This document shows, piece after piece, positions 24,859 through 34,421 of a DNA stretch of 64,000 bases (positions within the stretch are counted from its first letter, which is position 1; each line of letters begins with the position of its first letter). A program made the translations under genes and the position numbers. The notes under the pieces were generated by a model. It searched no databases, was not told the DNA's origin, and worked only from the letters and a program-made list of their open reading frames with translations. Source of the stretch: Williamsia sp. 1138 (GTDB lineage Bacteria; Actinomycetota; Actinomycetes; Mycobacteriales; Mycobacteriaceae); the NCBI RefSeq assembly GCF_002095435.2, contig NZ_MJEJ02000039.1, positions 1 to 64,000 of the forward strand. The letters are read 5' to 3'.

Positions 24859-25794
24859 TCAGTAGTAGAACGGGTAGTCGTCCCAGTCGGGTGACCGCTT
24901 TTCCAGGAACGCGTCGCGGCCTTCGACGGCTTCGTCGGTCATGTAGGCCAGCCGGGTGGCTTCACCTGCGAAGACCTGCTGACCCATCAACCCGTCGTCG
25001 GTGAGGTTGAACGCGAACTTGAGCATGCGCTGCGCTGTCGGCGACTTGCCGTTGATGGTCTTGCCCCATTCGATGGCGGTCGTCTCGAGATCGCCGTGGT
25101 CGACCACCTCGTTGACCGCGCCCATGCGCTGCATCGCTTCGGCGTCATAGGCGCGGCCGAGGAAGAAGATCTCGCGAGCGTTCTTCTGACCGACCTGCTT
25201 GGCGAGGTAGGCGCTGCCGTAGCCGGCGTCGAACGACCCGACGTCGGCGTCGGTCTGCTTGAAACGGGCTTCCTGGCGGGACGCGAGGGTCAGGTCGCAG
25301 ACCACATGCAGTGAGTGACCCCCGCCGGCGGCCCAGCCGTTGACCACGGCGATGACGACCTTCGGCATGGTCCGGATCAGCCGCTGGACCTCGAGGATGT
25401 GCAGTCGACCGCCCTCGGCCTTGACCCGCGCGGAGTCGACGGTCTCCGCGGTGTCCCCGCCTGCGTATTGGTACCCCGAGCGCCCGCGGATGCGCTGGTC
25501 GCCGCCACTGCAGAACGCCCAGCCGCCGTCCTTCTCGCTGGGGCCGTTGCCGGTCAGCAGCACCACCCCGACATCGGGTGTGCGACGGGCGTGGTCGAGC
25601 GTCCGGTACAGCTCGTCGACGGTGTGCGGCCGGAACGCGTTGCGCACCTCGGGGCGATCGAACGCGATCCGCACGATGCCGTGCGCGCGCCCGGATCCGG
25701 AATGCCGGTGGTAGGTGATGTCGGTCAGATCGTCGAAGCCGGCAACCGGTTGCCACTGCGTCGGATCGAAGGGCTGCTCTACAGATGCGCTCAT
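24859..25794 (-). CDS. menB: 1,4-dihydroxy-2-naphthoyl-CoA synthase
   Basis: A 311-residue crotonase-fold enzyme that closes the second naphthoquinone ring from o-succinylbenzoyl-CoA. The MenB-specific blocks FCSGGDQRIRGRSGYQYAGG, VNGWAAGGGHSLHVVCDLTL, KQTDADVGSFDAGYGSAYLA and the C-terminal KRSPDWDDYPFYY are all present, which separates it from ordinary enoyl-CoA hydratases. The gene lies 40 bases downstream of a GGDEF gene on the same strand. With menA and menE it gives three menaquinone genes in the window. Confidence 0.95.
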   Translation of the reverse strand: MSASVEQPFDPTQWQPVAGFDDLTDITYHRHSGSGRAHGIVRIAFDRPEVRNAFRPHTVDELYRTLDHARRTPDVGVVLLTGNGPSEKDGGWAFCSGGDQRIRGRSGYQYAGGDTAETVDSARVKAEGGRLHILEVQRLIRTMPKVVIAVVNGWAAGGGHSLHVVCDLTLASRQEARFKQTDADVGSFDAGYGSAYLAKQVGQKNAREIFFLGRAYDAEAMQRMGAVNEVVDHGDLETTAIEWGKTINGKSPTAQRMLKFAFNLTDDGLMGQQVFAGEATRLAYMTDEAVEGRDAFLEKRSPDWDDYPFYY

Positions 25795-25834
25795 GGTTTC
25801 CGAGCCTAGTGGCCTGAGTCAGAAGTCCTGGGCG

Positions 25835-26884
25835 TCAGGAGTCTTGCTGCGCACCACCGCTGCGTTTGGCCCGCTTGATCCGGTAGAGATCGGCATCCGC
25901 TTCGGCGAGGAGATCGGAGATGGTGGAGATCGCCGCCAAACCGGTTGCCGACCCGACGCTGGCGTCGCTGGGGCCGCGGCGGATGCCCTCGACGATTTTG
26001 GCTGCAGGCATCGGTCGATTGCCTTCGAGGCAGGCCGCGAATTCGTCGCCGCCGAGACGCGCGAACACGGCGTCCTCGGGCATCAGTGCCCGCCACTGCC
26101 GGGCGTAGTCGATCAGCTGCTCGTCACCGAACTGATGCCCGAACTCGTCGTTGACGGCTTTGAAGTCGTCGATGTCCAAGGCCACGATGGTGATGGTGGT
26201 CTGCGCTGCTCGGGCGCGCGACAGCTGCTCCGCGGTGGCGATCTCCCACCCGGCGCGATTGAGCAGCCCGGTCAGCGGGTCGGTGCACGCGATGGTGATC
26301 AGCGCCCGAGTCATCAGGCCGAAGGATTCGGCGGCACCGACGATCGCGACCACGAAGACGACGTAGGTCACTGCCGACTTCTGCGCGGGCGCGACTGCCA
26401 GAGCGACGACGGCCGCGGCGCTCAGCACGCCGATCAGGACGCGGGCGCGGTCGGTTCGATAGAAGGCGATCAGGTACATCGCCAGGAACATGACGGCGAT
26501 CAGGCACAGGAACTCGGCGGCGGCGAGTTCGTGGAACGCCATCACCGCTGGTGTGGCGATCATCGCCGCAGCGATCGCCGGCGCGAGGTTGGTCGGCGTC
26601 CGCGCGAGGTAGAGGAAGCCGAAGAAGCCCGACACCACCGCGATGATCCCGCCGGTGGGGTTGGACAGTTCGACATTGTTGGTGCGTAGCGGGAAGAAGG
26701 TGAGCAGGACGCCCGCCGCGTACAGAAACGTGGTCGCGGCCAGGTAGATGCGCAGTACGCGAATCTGCTGCCGTCGCAGCATCTGACCGGTGGTGCCTCG
26801 GACGAGACTGAACCGGTTCACGGCAGGACTCGATTTGGCGTGGTCGAGCCGGGTAGTCGCCGCACCGGCACCAGTATTGTCCAC
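25835..26884 (-). CDS. Membrane-bound GGDEF diguanylate cyclase
   Basis: A 349-residue protein. Six membrane helices occupy residues about 45-205, followed by a GGDEF domain: DPLTGLLNRAGWE near 212, ALDIDDFKAVNDEFGH, and an intact LGGDEFA active-site loop near 285. It should make cyclic-di-GMP at the membrane. No RxxD inhibitory site is seen immediately before the GGDEF loop. No EAL domain is present. Divergent from the thioesterase gene. The signal sensed is unknown. Confidence 0.87.
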   Translation of the reverse strand: MDNTGAGAATTRLDHAKSSPAVNRFSLVRGTTGQMLRRQQIRVLRIYLAATTFLYAAGVLLTFFPLRTNNVELSNPTGGIIAVVSGFFGFLYLARTPTNLAPAIAAAMIATPAVMAFHELAAAEFLCLIAVMFLAMYLIAFYRTDRARVLIGVLSAAAVVALAVAPAQKSAVTYVVFVVAIVGAAESFGLMTRALITIACTDPLTGLLNRAGWEIATAEQLSRARAAQTTITIVALDIDDFKAVNDEFGHQFGDEQLIDYARQWRALMPEDAVFARLGGDEFAACLEGNRPMPAAKIVEGIRRGPSDASVGSATGLAAISTISDLLAEADADLYRIKRAKRSGGAQQDS

Positions 26885-26955
26885 CTGGCGGTGGGAGGCG
26901 GGGGTTTGTTGCGCTGGTACCGCGTCACGCGAGGTCAGGGGCTGTCGATAGTGTC

Positions 26956-27633
26956 ATGAGAATGAGTCAAGACAGTCCGCTTGAGAAGACGGCCGGGTCG
27001 TTTGCGACGGACACGACGCAAGAGGCCCACCACGAGGGCGGATTCCGGCCTGACTTCGACATCGATCTGACGCGCGGCGGACCCCGGTACGGGGAGTTCA
27101 TCGAAGAGGTCCGGACGTTCATGGACCGGGTCAAGGCGGCGCTGCCGTCCGAGGAGCTCGTGGCCGAGGTCATCGATGAACTCAAGGTGCTCAACAAGAA
27201 GCTGGACGAGGTCGCCATCGACGAGTGGCGGGCGCCGTCCGGCGGACGGATCGACCTGCCCGCCCGCGGCAACATCACGCTGCCTCCGTACGAGGTCGAC
27301 GAGGCCGGCGACGAGGGCGTACGTGCCCGGCTGACGTTCCGTCGCTACCACCTGGGTGGCAACAATGCGGCCCATGGTGGACAAGTGGCCGTCGCGTTCG
27401 ATGACCTGATGGGCATGGCCGGTGCGCTGGGCTCCAAAGGCATCACCCGGACCGCCTATCTGACCGTGAACTACCGTGCGATCACTCCGCTGAACACCGA
27501 GCTGAAGCTTCGGTCCTGGGTCGACCGGATGGATGGTCGAAAGGTCTTCTTGCGGGCGACATTGCACAACGGTGACACCCTGTGCGCCGAGGCGGACGGG
27601 CTGTTCATCAAGCTCAATCCCGGCCAGCCCTGA
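26956..27633 (+). CDS. PaaI-type hotdog-fold thioesterase
   Basis: A 225-residue protein. The C-terminal half is a hotdog thioesterase domain: YHLGGNNAAHGGQVAVAFDDLMG, then TAYLTVNYRAITPLNTELKLR and EADGLFIKL. The N-terminal half (about 90 residues) contains a helical, charged region, FIEEVRTFMDRVKAALPSEE. Acyl-CoA substrates are expected. Its proximity to menB raises the possibility that it hydrolyses DHNA-CoA, a step without a settled enzyme in this group, but nothing in the sequence proves it. It ends flush with the convergent small membrane protein gene. Confidence 0.82.
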   Translation: MRMSQDSPLEKTAGSFATDTTQEAHHEGGFRPDFDIDLTRGGPRYGEFIEEVRTFMDRVKAALPSEELVAEVIDELKVLNKKLDEVAIDEWRAPSGGRIDLPARGNITLPPYEVDEAGDEGVRARLTFRRYHLGGNNAAHGGQVAVAFDDLMGMAGALGSKGITRTAYLTVNYRAITPLNTELKLRSWVDRMDGRKVFLRATLHNGDTLCAEADGLFIKLNPGQP

Positions 27634-27900
27634 TCACCAGCGCCTGCGCTTGCGCAACGCCCACACGGCAATACAGATACCGGCAACGCTGAGCAGGTCG
27701 GATTCGGTGAGCCCGTTTTCCGGGGTGAACGACAGGATCACGCCACCCTCGATCGGCCCGTTGAACAACACCCACAAGATGGATACGCCGATCAAGACGC
27801 AGGCCGCGGGCCTGCTCGGTCTGGCGAGGGTCCATGCTCCGCAGACGAACAGCAGATTCAGCAGCACCAGGCCATGGAAGAGAGTGGTCGGGAGCATCAT
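27634..27900 (-). CDS. Small membrane protein, three helices
   Basis: An 88-residue protein with hydrophobic segments LFHGLVLLNLLFVCGAW, AACVLIGVSILWVLFNG and LLSVAGICIAVWAL, ending in a basic tail RKRRRW. The ATG at 27900 has GGA just upstream; a longer frame to 27996 would run through Arg-rich, unlikely coding. Its stop abuts that of the thioesterase. Function unknown. Confidence 0.65.
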   Translation of the reverse strand: MMLPTTLFHGLVLLNLLFVCGAWTLARPSRPAACVLIGVSILWVLFNGPIEGGVILSFTPENGLTESDLLSVAGICIAVWALRKRRRW

Positions 27901-28061
27901 TCCAGTATGGAGTCGGTTCGGACGTGGCCTCGTTCTCCGGCGGGTGATGCTCACCACTGGTCGCCTCCCTTGGCCGGCGGCCGTCGAACGACCCACCCTG
28001 GACTGCCTTTACTAGGATATGCAACTATGTGAGACGCCCGGGAGTCGAGCATTGGAGAGAC

Positions 28062-29141
28062 ATGTCAGACGAGAGCAACGTCCTCGTTCGCACCGAAGGC
28101 CGGATCGGGCGCCTCACGCTCAACCGGCCGAAGGCCATCAACGCGCTGACCCACGACATGGTGGTCGACATCCATGCTGCCCTCGAGAAGTGGGCGGATG
28201 ACGACGCCGTCGAGGCCGTCCTGCTCGACGGCGCGGGCGAACGCGGCCTCTGCGCCGGCGGGGACATCGTTGCCATTCACCGCGACGCCTCGGTGTCCGA
28301 CGACCTCGAGCAGGCACTCGCGACCCCGTCCGGTGTCTTCTGGCGCGACGAGTACATCCTCAACGCTTACATCTCGCACTACCCGAAGCCCTACATCGCG
28401 TTGATGGACGGCATCGTCATGGGCGGCGGCGTCGGTGTTTCGGCGCACGCCAACACCCGCATCGTCACCGATCGCACCCGGATGGCCATGCCCGAGGTCG
28501 GGATCGGCTTCTCCCCGGATGTGGGTGGCACCCATCTGCTCGCGAATGCACCTGGCGAATTGGGGACCTACCTGGCCCTGACGGCCGCCAACATCAACGG
28601 CGCGGACGCCATCGCGATCGGTTTCGCCGATCATTACCTGCCGGCGGACCAGATTCCCGCGTTCGTCGAGGCCCTGACCGGGTCCGCCGCTGCGGTCTCA
28701 GACGTCATCGCGGACTTCACCATCGCGCCCCCCGAGGCCGAACTGCTCGCCAAGCAGCACTGGATCGACGAGGCCTTCGCCTTCGACACCGCGGTTCAGA
28801 TCGTCGAACACCTGCGCGGACGGGACGATCCCGATGCCCGCGCGGCTGCCGACGTGGTGGCCGCCAAATCGCCGACGTCCGTGGAGGTGACCTTGCGTTC
28901 GCTGCGGTCGATCACCCCCGACACCACCTTGGAGTCCGCACTGCAGAACGAATTCCGGGTGTCGATCCACTTCCTGGTCCACCCAGAGCTCGCCGAGGGC
29001 ATCCGCGCCCAGGTGATCGACAAGGACCGCCAACCCAAGTGGTCGCCGCCGACGCTGAGCGACGTCGACCCCGCTGTGGTCGAGGGCTTCTTCGCGCCAC
29101 TGCCCGACGACCTCACCCTGACGAATGGAGCCCAGTCATGA
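28062..29141 (+). CDS. 3-hydroxyisobutyryl-CoA hydrolase
   Basis: A 359-residue crotonase-superfamily enzyme of valine catabolism that releases 3-hydroxyisobutyrate from its CoA ester. [61 protein letters not shown] and the C-terminal [20 protein letters not shown] are characteristic of this subgroup. GGAGAG sits upstream of the ATG at 28062. It overlaps the enoyl-CoA hydratase gene by four bases, the same pairing as echA9-echA8 in M. tuberculosis. Confidence 0.9.
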   Translation: MSDESNVLVRTEGRIGRLTLNRPKAINALTHDMVVDIHAALEKWADDDAVEAVLLDGAGERGLCAGGDIVAIHRDASVSDDLEQALATPSGVFWRDEYILNAYISHYPKPYIALMDGIVMGGGVGVSAHANTRIVTDRTRMAMPEVGIGFSPDVGGTHLLANAPGELGTYLALTAANINGADAIAIGFADHYLPADQIPAFVEALTGSAAAVSDVIADFTIAPPEAELLAKQHWIDEAFAFDTAVQIVEHLRGRDDPDARAAADVVAAKSPTSVEVTLRSLRSITPDTTLESALQNEFRVSIHFLVHPELAEGIRAQVIDKDRQPKWSPPTLSDVDPAVVEGFFAPLPDDLTLTNGAQS

Positions 29142-29914
29142 CCACCTTCGAGACCATCACCACCGAGCAGCGGGGCCGCGTAGGGATCATCACCCTGAAC
29201 CGCCCGAAGGCCCTGAACGCGTTGAACTCCCAGCTGATGGCAGAGGTCGTCTCGGCCGCACAGGCCTACGACACCGATCAGTCGGTCGGCGCCATCGTCA
29301 TCACCGGATCCGAGCGTGCCTTCGCCGCCGGCGCCGACATCAAGGAGATGTCGGAGAAGACCTATGTCGACATGCTCTCGGAAGATTTCTTCAGCGCCTG
29401 GGGACACCTCGTCGAGGTGCGTACGCCGGTGATCGCGGCTGTCGCGGGCTTCGCCCTCGGCGGTGGCTGTGAACTCGCGATGATGTGCGACATCATCATC
29501 GCCGCAGAGAACGCGGTGTTCGGTCAGCCCGAGATCAACCTCGGTGTGATCCCGGGAATCGGTGGGTCGCAACGACTCACCCGTGCGATCGGTAAGGCGA
29601 AGGCGATGGACATGGTGCTCACCGGCCGCCGGATGAAGGTCGACGAGGCCGAGCGCGCCGGGCTGGTCTCGAGGGTCGTCCCGACCGAGACGTACCTCGA
29701 GGACGCGATCGCCGTCGCCACCACCATCTCCGAACTGTCGCTGCCGATCACGATTCTCGCGAAGCAGGCCGTGAACCGTTCGCAAGAGGTGAGCCTGGCC
29801 GAGGGAATCCTGTTCGAGCGCCGGGTGTTCCACTCAACATTCGCAACCGACGATCAGACCGAGGGCATGGCCGCGTTCGTCGAGAAGCGGGATGCGAACT
29901 TCTCGCACCGCTAG
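29138..29914 (+). CDS. Enoyl-CoA hydratase
   Basis: A 258-residue crotonase-fold enoyl-CoA hydratase. It carries [11 protein letters not shown] (oxyanion hole), [19 protein letters not shown] with the first catalytic Glu region, and [20 protein letters not shown] with the second Glu. It is co-translated with the hydrolase through an ATGA overlap and probably acts in valine or short-chain acyl-CoA breakdown. It ends four bases from the stop of the convergent metalloprotease gene. Confidence 0.92.
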   Translation: MTTFETITTEQRGRVGIITLNRPKALNALNSQLMAEVVSAAQAYDTDQSVGAIVITGSERAFAAGADIKEMSEKTYVDMLSEDFFSAWGHLVEVRTPVIAAVAGFALGGGCELAMMCDIIIAAENAVFGQPEINLGVIPGIGGSQRLTRAIGKAKAMDMVLTGRRMKVDEAERAGLVSRVVPTETYLEDAIAVATTISELSLPITILAKQAVNRSQEVSLAEGILFERRVFHSTFATDDQTEGMAAFVEKRDANFSHR

Positions 29915-29918
29915 AGCG

Positions 29919-32900
29919 TCACTCCAGGGCGCGAAAGGGCTCGCTGTCTGAGGGTGCAGCGCCGAAATCACCGAGGAAATAGGCTCGCAGTACGCCGAAC
30001 TCGGCGTCGAGGGCTTGGCGGAATCCGACGCTGAACCGGCCGTTGCGGACGGAACCCTCGGCGGTGACACGGTCTCCGATAGGGTCGATGATGCCGTCTT
30101 CGTTGCACTCACTCGCCACGACGACGACCTTTCCATCCGGTTCGCCGTCGCCGTCGCCTATCCACCGGACGCTGCCGGTGGTGTAGGCGAATGTGCCTTC
30201 ATCGATGACGGTTTCGGTCGCTCGGCCGGATCCAACACCGATGGCCGCGCCGCCGGTGAGCGTCGGGGCCCCGCAGTCGGAGGAGAACGGGCGTTCGGCC
30301 CAGCCCTCGACACTGATCTTGTTGTCGTCGGCCCAGAGCAGTTCGGTCATGTGACGCTCGGCTTCAGGGAACCCGTACAGGGCTTCGTCGAAGACTTCGA
30401 TCGTCCTGCGGCCACCCGCCGGAACCCTCAACCAGGTGTGGTCGATGAACACCCGGTGATATGGATGTGTCTGTCGCACAACGGCTTGCACGATTGTGGA
30501 TTCCTCGAACGGGTTTGCCAGCGCGATCTGGGCGACCGCCCGCGTCGACGGTGACGCCGAAGCCGAAACGAAACGGGTGTAGTTCGAGCGTGCCTCGTTG
30601 TTGTAGATGTTCGTCTCCACCACCCCGGCGATCGCAGGATCCTGGTAGAGCCGGATACGCACGACGATGCAGTAGTGACCCGTCTGTGATGTCGGCGACC
30701 AGCCGGCGGAGAACTCGGTCGTCGAACCCGGCGCGATGTCGTGAGTGTCGCTGCCCAGCGGGATCATCGGACCGTCGCCGGTGGTGAACTCGATCGCGAA
30801 GAAGTCTACGACAACGCCTTTGCACAACAGGTCGCCGCTGTTACGGACCTTCGCGACGATGGTGTTCGGATTGCCCACCCATGGGGTGTTGAACCACCGT
30901 CCGGGATCGGCCAGAGACTTCGCGTTTCGCACCTCGATGTCCGGGCTCTGCCAGTCGGGTCCACCGGTCCACGGGCGGATGCCGGGATCGGGTCTGCCGT
31001 CTGCAGCGTATTTGACGGTCACCACCGCGCTGTCGGCACTGGTGGATGTGACGCGGACCTGGAGCGCCTTGTGAGTGGCGGGGTCGACGTCGTCGAAGTC
31101 GAAGGTGCTGTCGAGAATGGGACCGTCACCGTCGGCGTCCTTGTCCACGAACATGATCGGTGGTCGTGAGTTGGGGGTGACGAACGCATCCGAGGTCACG
31201 TCGGTGAGCACGACCCGCCGATCGTCGGGTATCCCGTCGGAGATCTGGGTGGGTTGTGTTGCCCGGTACTCGACGTAGGTGTTCCAACCATCGGCCAACC
31301 GGATCTCGATACCGCGCACCCGGCCAGGGGGCGGCGCCCCCAATTCGGCTGCATGGAGGGTGATGGTGTCATTGACCGCGCCTTGCCCGACGAAGTTGTA
31401 GAGCTTGAGATGACCTGCCTGGACCCAACCCATGCGCATTCGGTTGGACAGCGAGTAGTGCGGGAGGGTGTCGCGGCTGCCGCCCATCATGTCCCAGTCG
31501 GTCACGAGCCGCGACGTCACGTTGGGCGTGTACGACGGGAAGTTGTACAGGTCTGGCAGACCGAGCGTGTGTCCGATCTCGTGCGAGACCGTACTGTGCA
31601 GCTGTCGGCCGTCCTGGGTGGCGAAGTCCGGTGGGGCGAAGATGTAGCCGAACTGCCGCTGGTCTTTCGCGGCGTTGGTCCCCGCGAGAAACGACTGCGA
31701 CGAGTTCGCATGCGGCCATACGAAACGGCGATCGCCGACACCGGGAGCGTCCGGTGAGAACGGGACCATGAGCAGGACATCGATGTTGCCGAAGTCGGCG
31801 GTGGTCAACAGCCCGTCGGTGATGGTCCGGCTGACGATCGTCTGCACCGTCGCACCCATCGACGACCACCTGGCGTCGATGACCGTCCCTGCGCTGTCCT
31901 TCTTTTGGGCAAAGTAGTTCGTCCAACCGTTCGGCAGGGTGACGGGACCGTAGACCTGATTGTTGTACGCCTGGATGGTCAGTCCGCGTCCGGTGGCGGA
32001 ATCCCATTGCGACAGTTCTTCGTAGTAGTGGCGCGCGGAGCGGGTCTTGCCGCCGAAGGCGACACCGTCCTGCACCTCGTCGAGGATCGCTTTCCGTGCG
32101 GCCGCAAGCGGACCCGCGGCGGTGGGGTAGGCGCCATCCGAGGTATTGACCATGAGGACCAATACGCGCCAGCGTCCGTTGCGGGCCTGCGTCCCGAGGT
32201 TCTGCGGTGCGTTCGGTCCGCCACCCCAATCACCTGCGGGACGGGGCTGGCTCTCGCCCTGCAGCATTCGTGACGGGCCGTGATCAGGGTCGTGCCACTC
32301 GTCGGTGACCTCGAAAGGCACCCGATCGAGTTCAGTGCCGGTGCTGGTCTCCACCATGGCGACCTCGAAACGTCCGAGGAGACCGCCTGCTGTCAGCATC
32401 GGCACCTTCTTGCCGCCGGTGATGGTCGAGGTGTTGGACACCAGCGCGGCATCCGGGTCGCCGTCGACCACGAAGGTGACGTCGTCGTCGGTCAGCGCCG
32501 AACCGGTCAGGTCGTAGTGGAGCTGTACCCAGGAACCTATGAACAATGGTGCGGATGGCGCCACCAGGCGCGGTCGGCTCTGCAGATCGGCGAGGCTGTC
32601 GGCGACTGCGAGACCATTTGCGGTGACCAGTAGAAAGCGCCCGTCGTCGAGGGCGTGCATTTCGACGATGGCGCCATCGAGGTCGGGGGTGTCGGTGGCG
32701 CAGGTCTTGATCGAGCCGTTGTCGATGCGGTGCACCGAGACGCGGTCGGCCGCCGGATGGGCGACGACCAGCTGCTGTCCGTCCGCGCTGACCGTGACGT
32801 GTCCGGTGGGCAGCAACCCGCCGACGACGCCCTGGGCGGCACCGGTGACGAGCTTCAACAGCCGTCCCTCGCCTGCCGTGGTTGCCGCTGCCCAGACGTC

Positions 32901-33335
32901 GCGCCCTGTCGAACACACGCCGGTGAGGCCAGGGGGGTCGGCGAGAACTCGTCGCTGACCGTCGCTGAGCCGGATGGCCAGTACCTCCGACGTAGGCTCC
33001 GACACCACCACTGCATGTCCGCGTCCGCTGACTGGTGTTGTGGCAGCGACCTGTCCGAGATCCTGGCCGAGGCTCGCGACCGTTGTGGACGTGTCGGGAT
33101 CGTCGACAGCGACGGACAGGATGCTCCCGTCCTCCATGGCTATCAACAGTTCGGTGCGATCGCCACTGAGCGTGAGGCCGCTCGCTGGGGTGTTGAGTGA
33201 CAGATGCCTGTCCAGGGAGCCGCCCGCCACGTCGTACGAAGCGATGCCGTCGGCGTCGACGGCCCAGATCACTCCTCGGTCGACGTCGTGGACCGCGGCG
33301 ATCGCTCCGTTGAGCGCGCCGAGTCGCGTGATCAT
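29919..33335 (-). CDS. Beta-propeller/M6-like zinc metalloprotease fusion
   Basis: A 1138-residue protein. Residues about 1-270 are a repeat-built beta-propeller (VIWAVDADGIASYDVAGG, LTLSGDRTELLIAM, VTVSADGQQLVVAHP). A linker domain follows, and then a metalloprotease core with HEIGHTLGLPD near residue 585 (HExxHxxGxxD zinc site) and a downstream DWDMMGGS turn, as in M6/immune-inhibitor-A-like peptidases. The last 350 residues are beta-sandwich-like. No signal peptide is visible at MITRLGALNGAIAAV, which is odd for this family. The start overlaps an 11-codon leader ORF, so translation is probably coupled. Confidence 0.78.
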   Translation of the reverse strand: MITRLGALNGAIAAVHDVDRGVIWAVDADGIASYDVAGGSLDRHLSLNTPASGLTLSGDRTELLIAMEDGSILSVAVDDPDTSTTVASLGQDLGQVAATTPVSGRGHAVVVSEPTSEVLAIRLSDGQRRVLADPPGLTGVCSTGRDVWAAATTAGEGRLLKLVTGAAQGVVGGLLPTGHVTVSADGQQLVVAHPAADRVSVHRIDNGSIKTCATDTPDLDGAIVEMHALDDGRFLLVTANGLAVADSLADLQSRPRLVAPSAPLFIGSWVQLHYDLTGSALTDDDVTFVVDGDPDAALVSNTSTITGGKKVPMLTAGGLLGRFEVAMVETSTGTELDRVPFEVTDEWHDPDHGPSRMLQGESQPRPAGDWGGGPNAPQNLGTQARNGRWRVLVLMVNTSDGAYPTAAGPLAAARKAILDEVQDGVAFGGKTRSARHYYEELSQWDSATGRGLTIQAYNNQVYGPVTLPNGWTNYFAQKKDSAGTVIDARWSSMGATVQTIVSRTITDGLLTTADFGNIDVLLMVPFSPDAPGVGDRRFVWPHANSSQSFLAGTNAAKDQRQFGYIFAPPDFATQDGRQLHSTVSHEIGHTLGLPDLYNFPSYTPNVTSRLVTDWDMMGGSRDTLPHYSLSNRMRMGWVQAGHLKLYNFVGQGAVNDTITLHAAELGAPPPGRVRGIEIRLADGWNTYVEYRATQPTQISDGIPDDRRVVLTDVTSDAFVTPNSRPPIMFVDKDADGDGPILDSTFDFDDVDPATHKALQVRVTSTSADSAVVTVKYAADGRPDPGIRPWTGGPDWQSPDIEVRNAKSLADPGRWFNTPWVGNPNTIVAKVRNSGDLLCKGVVVDFFAIEFTTGDGPMIPLGSDTHDIAPGSTTEFSAGWSPTSQTGHYCIVVRIRLYQDPAIAGVVETNIYNNEARSNYTRFVSASASPSTRAVAQIALANPFEESTIVQAVVRQTHPYHRVFIDHTWLRVPAGGRRTIEVFDEALYGFPEAERHMTELLWADDNKISVEGWAERPFSSDCGAPTLTGGAAIGVGSGRATETVIDEGTFAYTTGSVRWIGDGDGEPDGKVVVVASECNEDGIIDPIGDRVTAEGSVRNGRFSVGFRQALDAEFGVLRAYFLGDFGAAPSDSEPFRALE

Positions 33336-33367
33336 TTCGCGGCCTGTGAATCGGTGTGCGTGAACAT
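33332..33367 (-). CDS. 11-residue leader peptide upstream of the metalloprotease gene
   Basis: ATG at 33367 with a strong GGAGG seven bases away encodes MFTHTDSQAAK. Its TGA overlaps the ATG of the 1138-residue gene (ATGA). The large gene has no ribosome-binding site of its own, so coupling through this leader is likely. It could also be a relic of a longer N terminus lost by frameshift. Confidence 0.5.
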   Translation of the reverse strand: MFTHTDSQAAK

Positions 33368-33519
33368 GGTTGCCTCCTGCTACGACTGCTCCGGAAATCG
33401 GGACAGCCTCAACATTCGGCTCCTGCGCTTCGATTGACGTGAGTAGTCGACTACCCGACTTTCATCAAAGGCGTACGCGCACGTCGTGCACTTTTGTCTG
33501 AGTACCGGTACGCCTCCAC

Positions 33520-33577
33520 CCACCCGTTTTTGCACCGCCCACCTGAAAAAACCGGTGGGCGGCGCGAAAACGGGTGG
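33520..33577. repeat. Palindromic repeat family II, copy d (58 bp)
   Basis: Arms CCACCCGTTTTTGC and GCGAAAACGGGTGG, inner arms CCGCCCACC and GGTGGGCGG. Same length as the copies around 9.7-11 kb, but with no nuclease gene nearby. It lies between the divergent metalloprotease leader and the end of the secreted-protein gene. Confidence 0.8.
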
Positions 33578-33605
33578 GGGAGTGGCTGGGTAGCCGGCGG
33601 GACGA

Positions 33606-34220
33606 CTACGGCGTCGCGTAGGTCTCCCACAGTTCGCCGACGATGTCGACAACCTCGGGAGGCAAGCAGATGTCTCCGAAGCAGGCCTCGGCCGGTGGTT
33701 CGACGGGTGCGACGGGCTCGACGGAAGGCGCGGTGCTCGGCGCCGTACCCGGCAACACCAGGCGAGAGGGCTCTGCGGTCGCGTTCGGGCCGACGGGCGT
33801 GGGTGTGCCCCACTGTTCGGCGCCCTCGCCGAGCGGGACTTCGGAGCAGCCCCAGAACAGGTCGTAGGTGCCGTCGGGCAAGGTCGCGGACCCGTCCGGG
33901 CCGGTCTCAGTGAACAGCTTCAGCGGAACTGTCTTGGTCGAGCCGGGCTGGATGACCGCGCTCAACGTCTCAGGATTGGTGTAGCCGAACACCGGCTTCG
34001 TGTCCGCGGTGACGGCGGTATCTGCCGGCAGTCCGTACAGATTGCAGCCGATGAGAGATCCGGATCCGTTTGTGATCGTCACGGTGGCGTTGCTTCCCGT
34101 GACCGTCGGACTGATGGAGACATCGCCCGGGGCTGCGTGCGCGAACGCGGGGAACATCAACAGGGCAGCAGCGCAACCGGATACGACTCCAGCTGTGCGC
34201 CGTGCAATTCGAGCCGTCAT
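33606..34220 (-). CDS. Secreted protein with Cys-containing C-terminal tail
   Basis: A 204-residue exported protein. The signal peptide runs from MTARIARRTAGVVSG to AFAHA before APGDV. The mature part is beta-rich (ISPTVTGSNATVTITNGSG, a free Cys in GCNLYGLP, DGTYDLFWGCSEVP), then Pro/Thr-rich. Near the end is ACFGDICLPPEVVD, loosely like the CxGxVCLxPG tails of the proteins at 57947 and 58984. The ATG at 34220 is used because the signal peptide starts there. No enzyme motif; probably a cell-envelope protein. Confidence 0.7.
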   Translation of the reverse strand: MTARIARRTAGVVSGCAAALLMFPAFAHAAPGDVSISPTVTGSNATVTITNGSGSLIGCNLYGLPADTAVTADTKPVFGYTNPETLSAVIQPGSTKTVPLKLFTETGPDGSATLPDGTYDLFWGCSEVPLGEGAEQWGTPTPVGPNATAEPSRLVLPGTAPSTAPSVEPVAPVEPPAEACFGDICLPPEVVDIVGELWETYATP

Positions 34221-34421
34221 GGATGACCAAGCCTTTCGACAGTGATGCCCGAGTGCAGGGTGCACCCGATGATGATCGTCACGGTCACTTTAAGGCAGTG
34301 CATGCCTTCCCGCAATTCGAAAAGATGCGGGTCAGCACCCAGACCTGGTGGTTTGACCCGCTGGGTTCGGGGGCAACCTGCCCGTGCCCTCAGGTATGTA
34401 CCGCTCACTCAGGAGAGTCCG

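Noticed and set aside
26956-27633. Calling the thioesterase MenI (DHNA-CoA thioesterase)
   Set aside because: Only proximity to menB supports it; hotdog thioesterases of this type have many substrates, so the name was not assigned.
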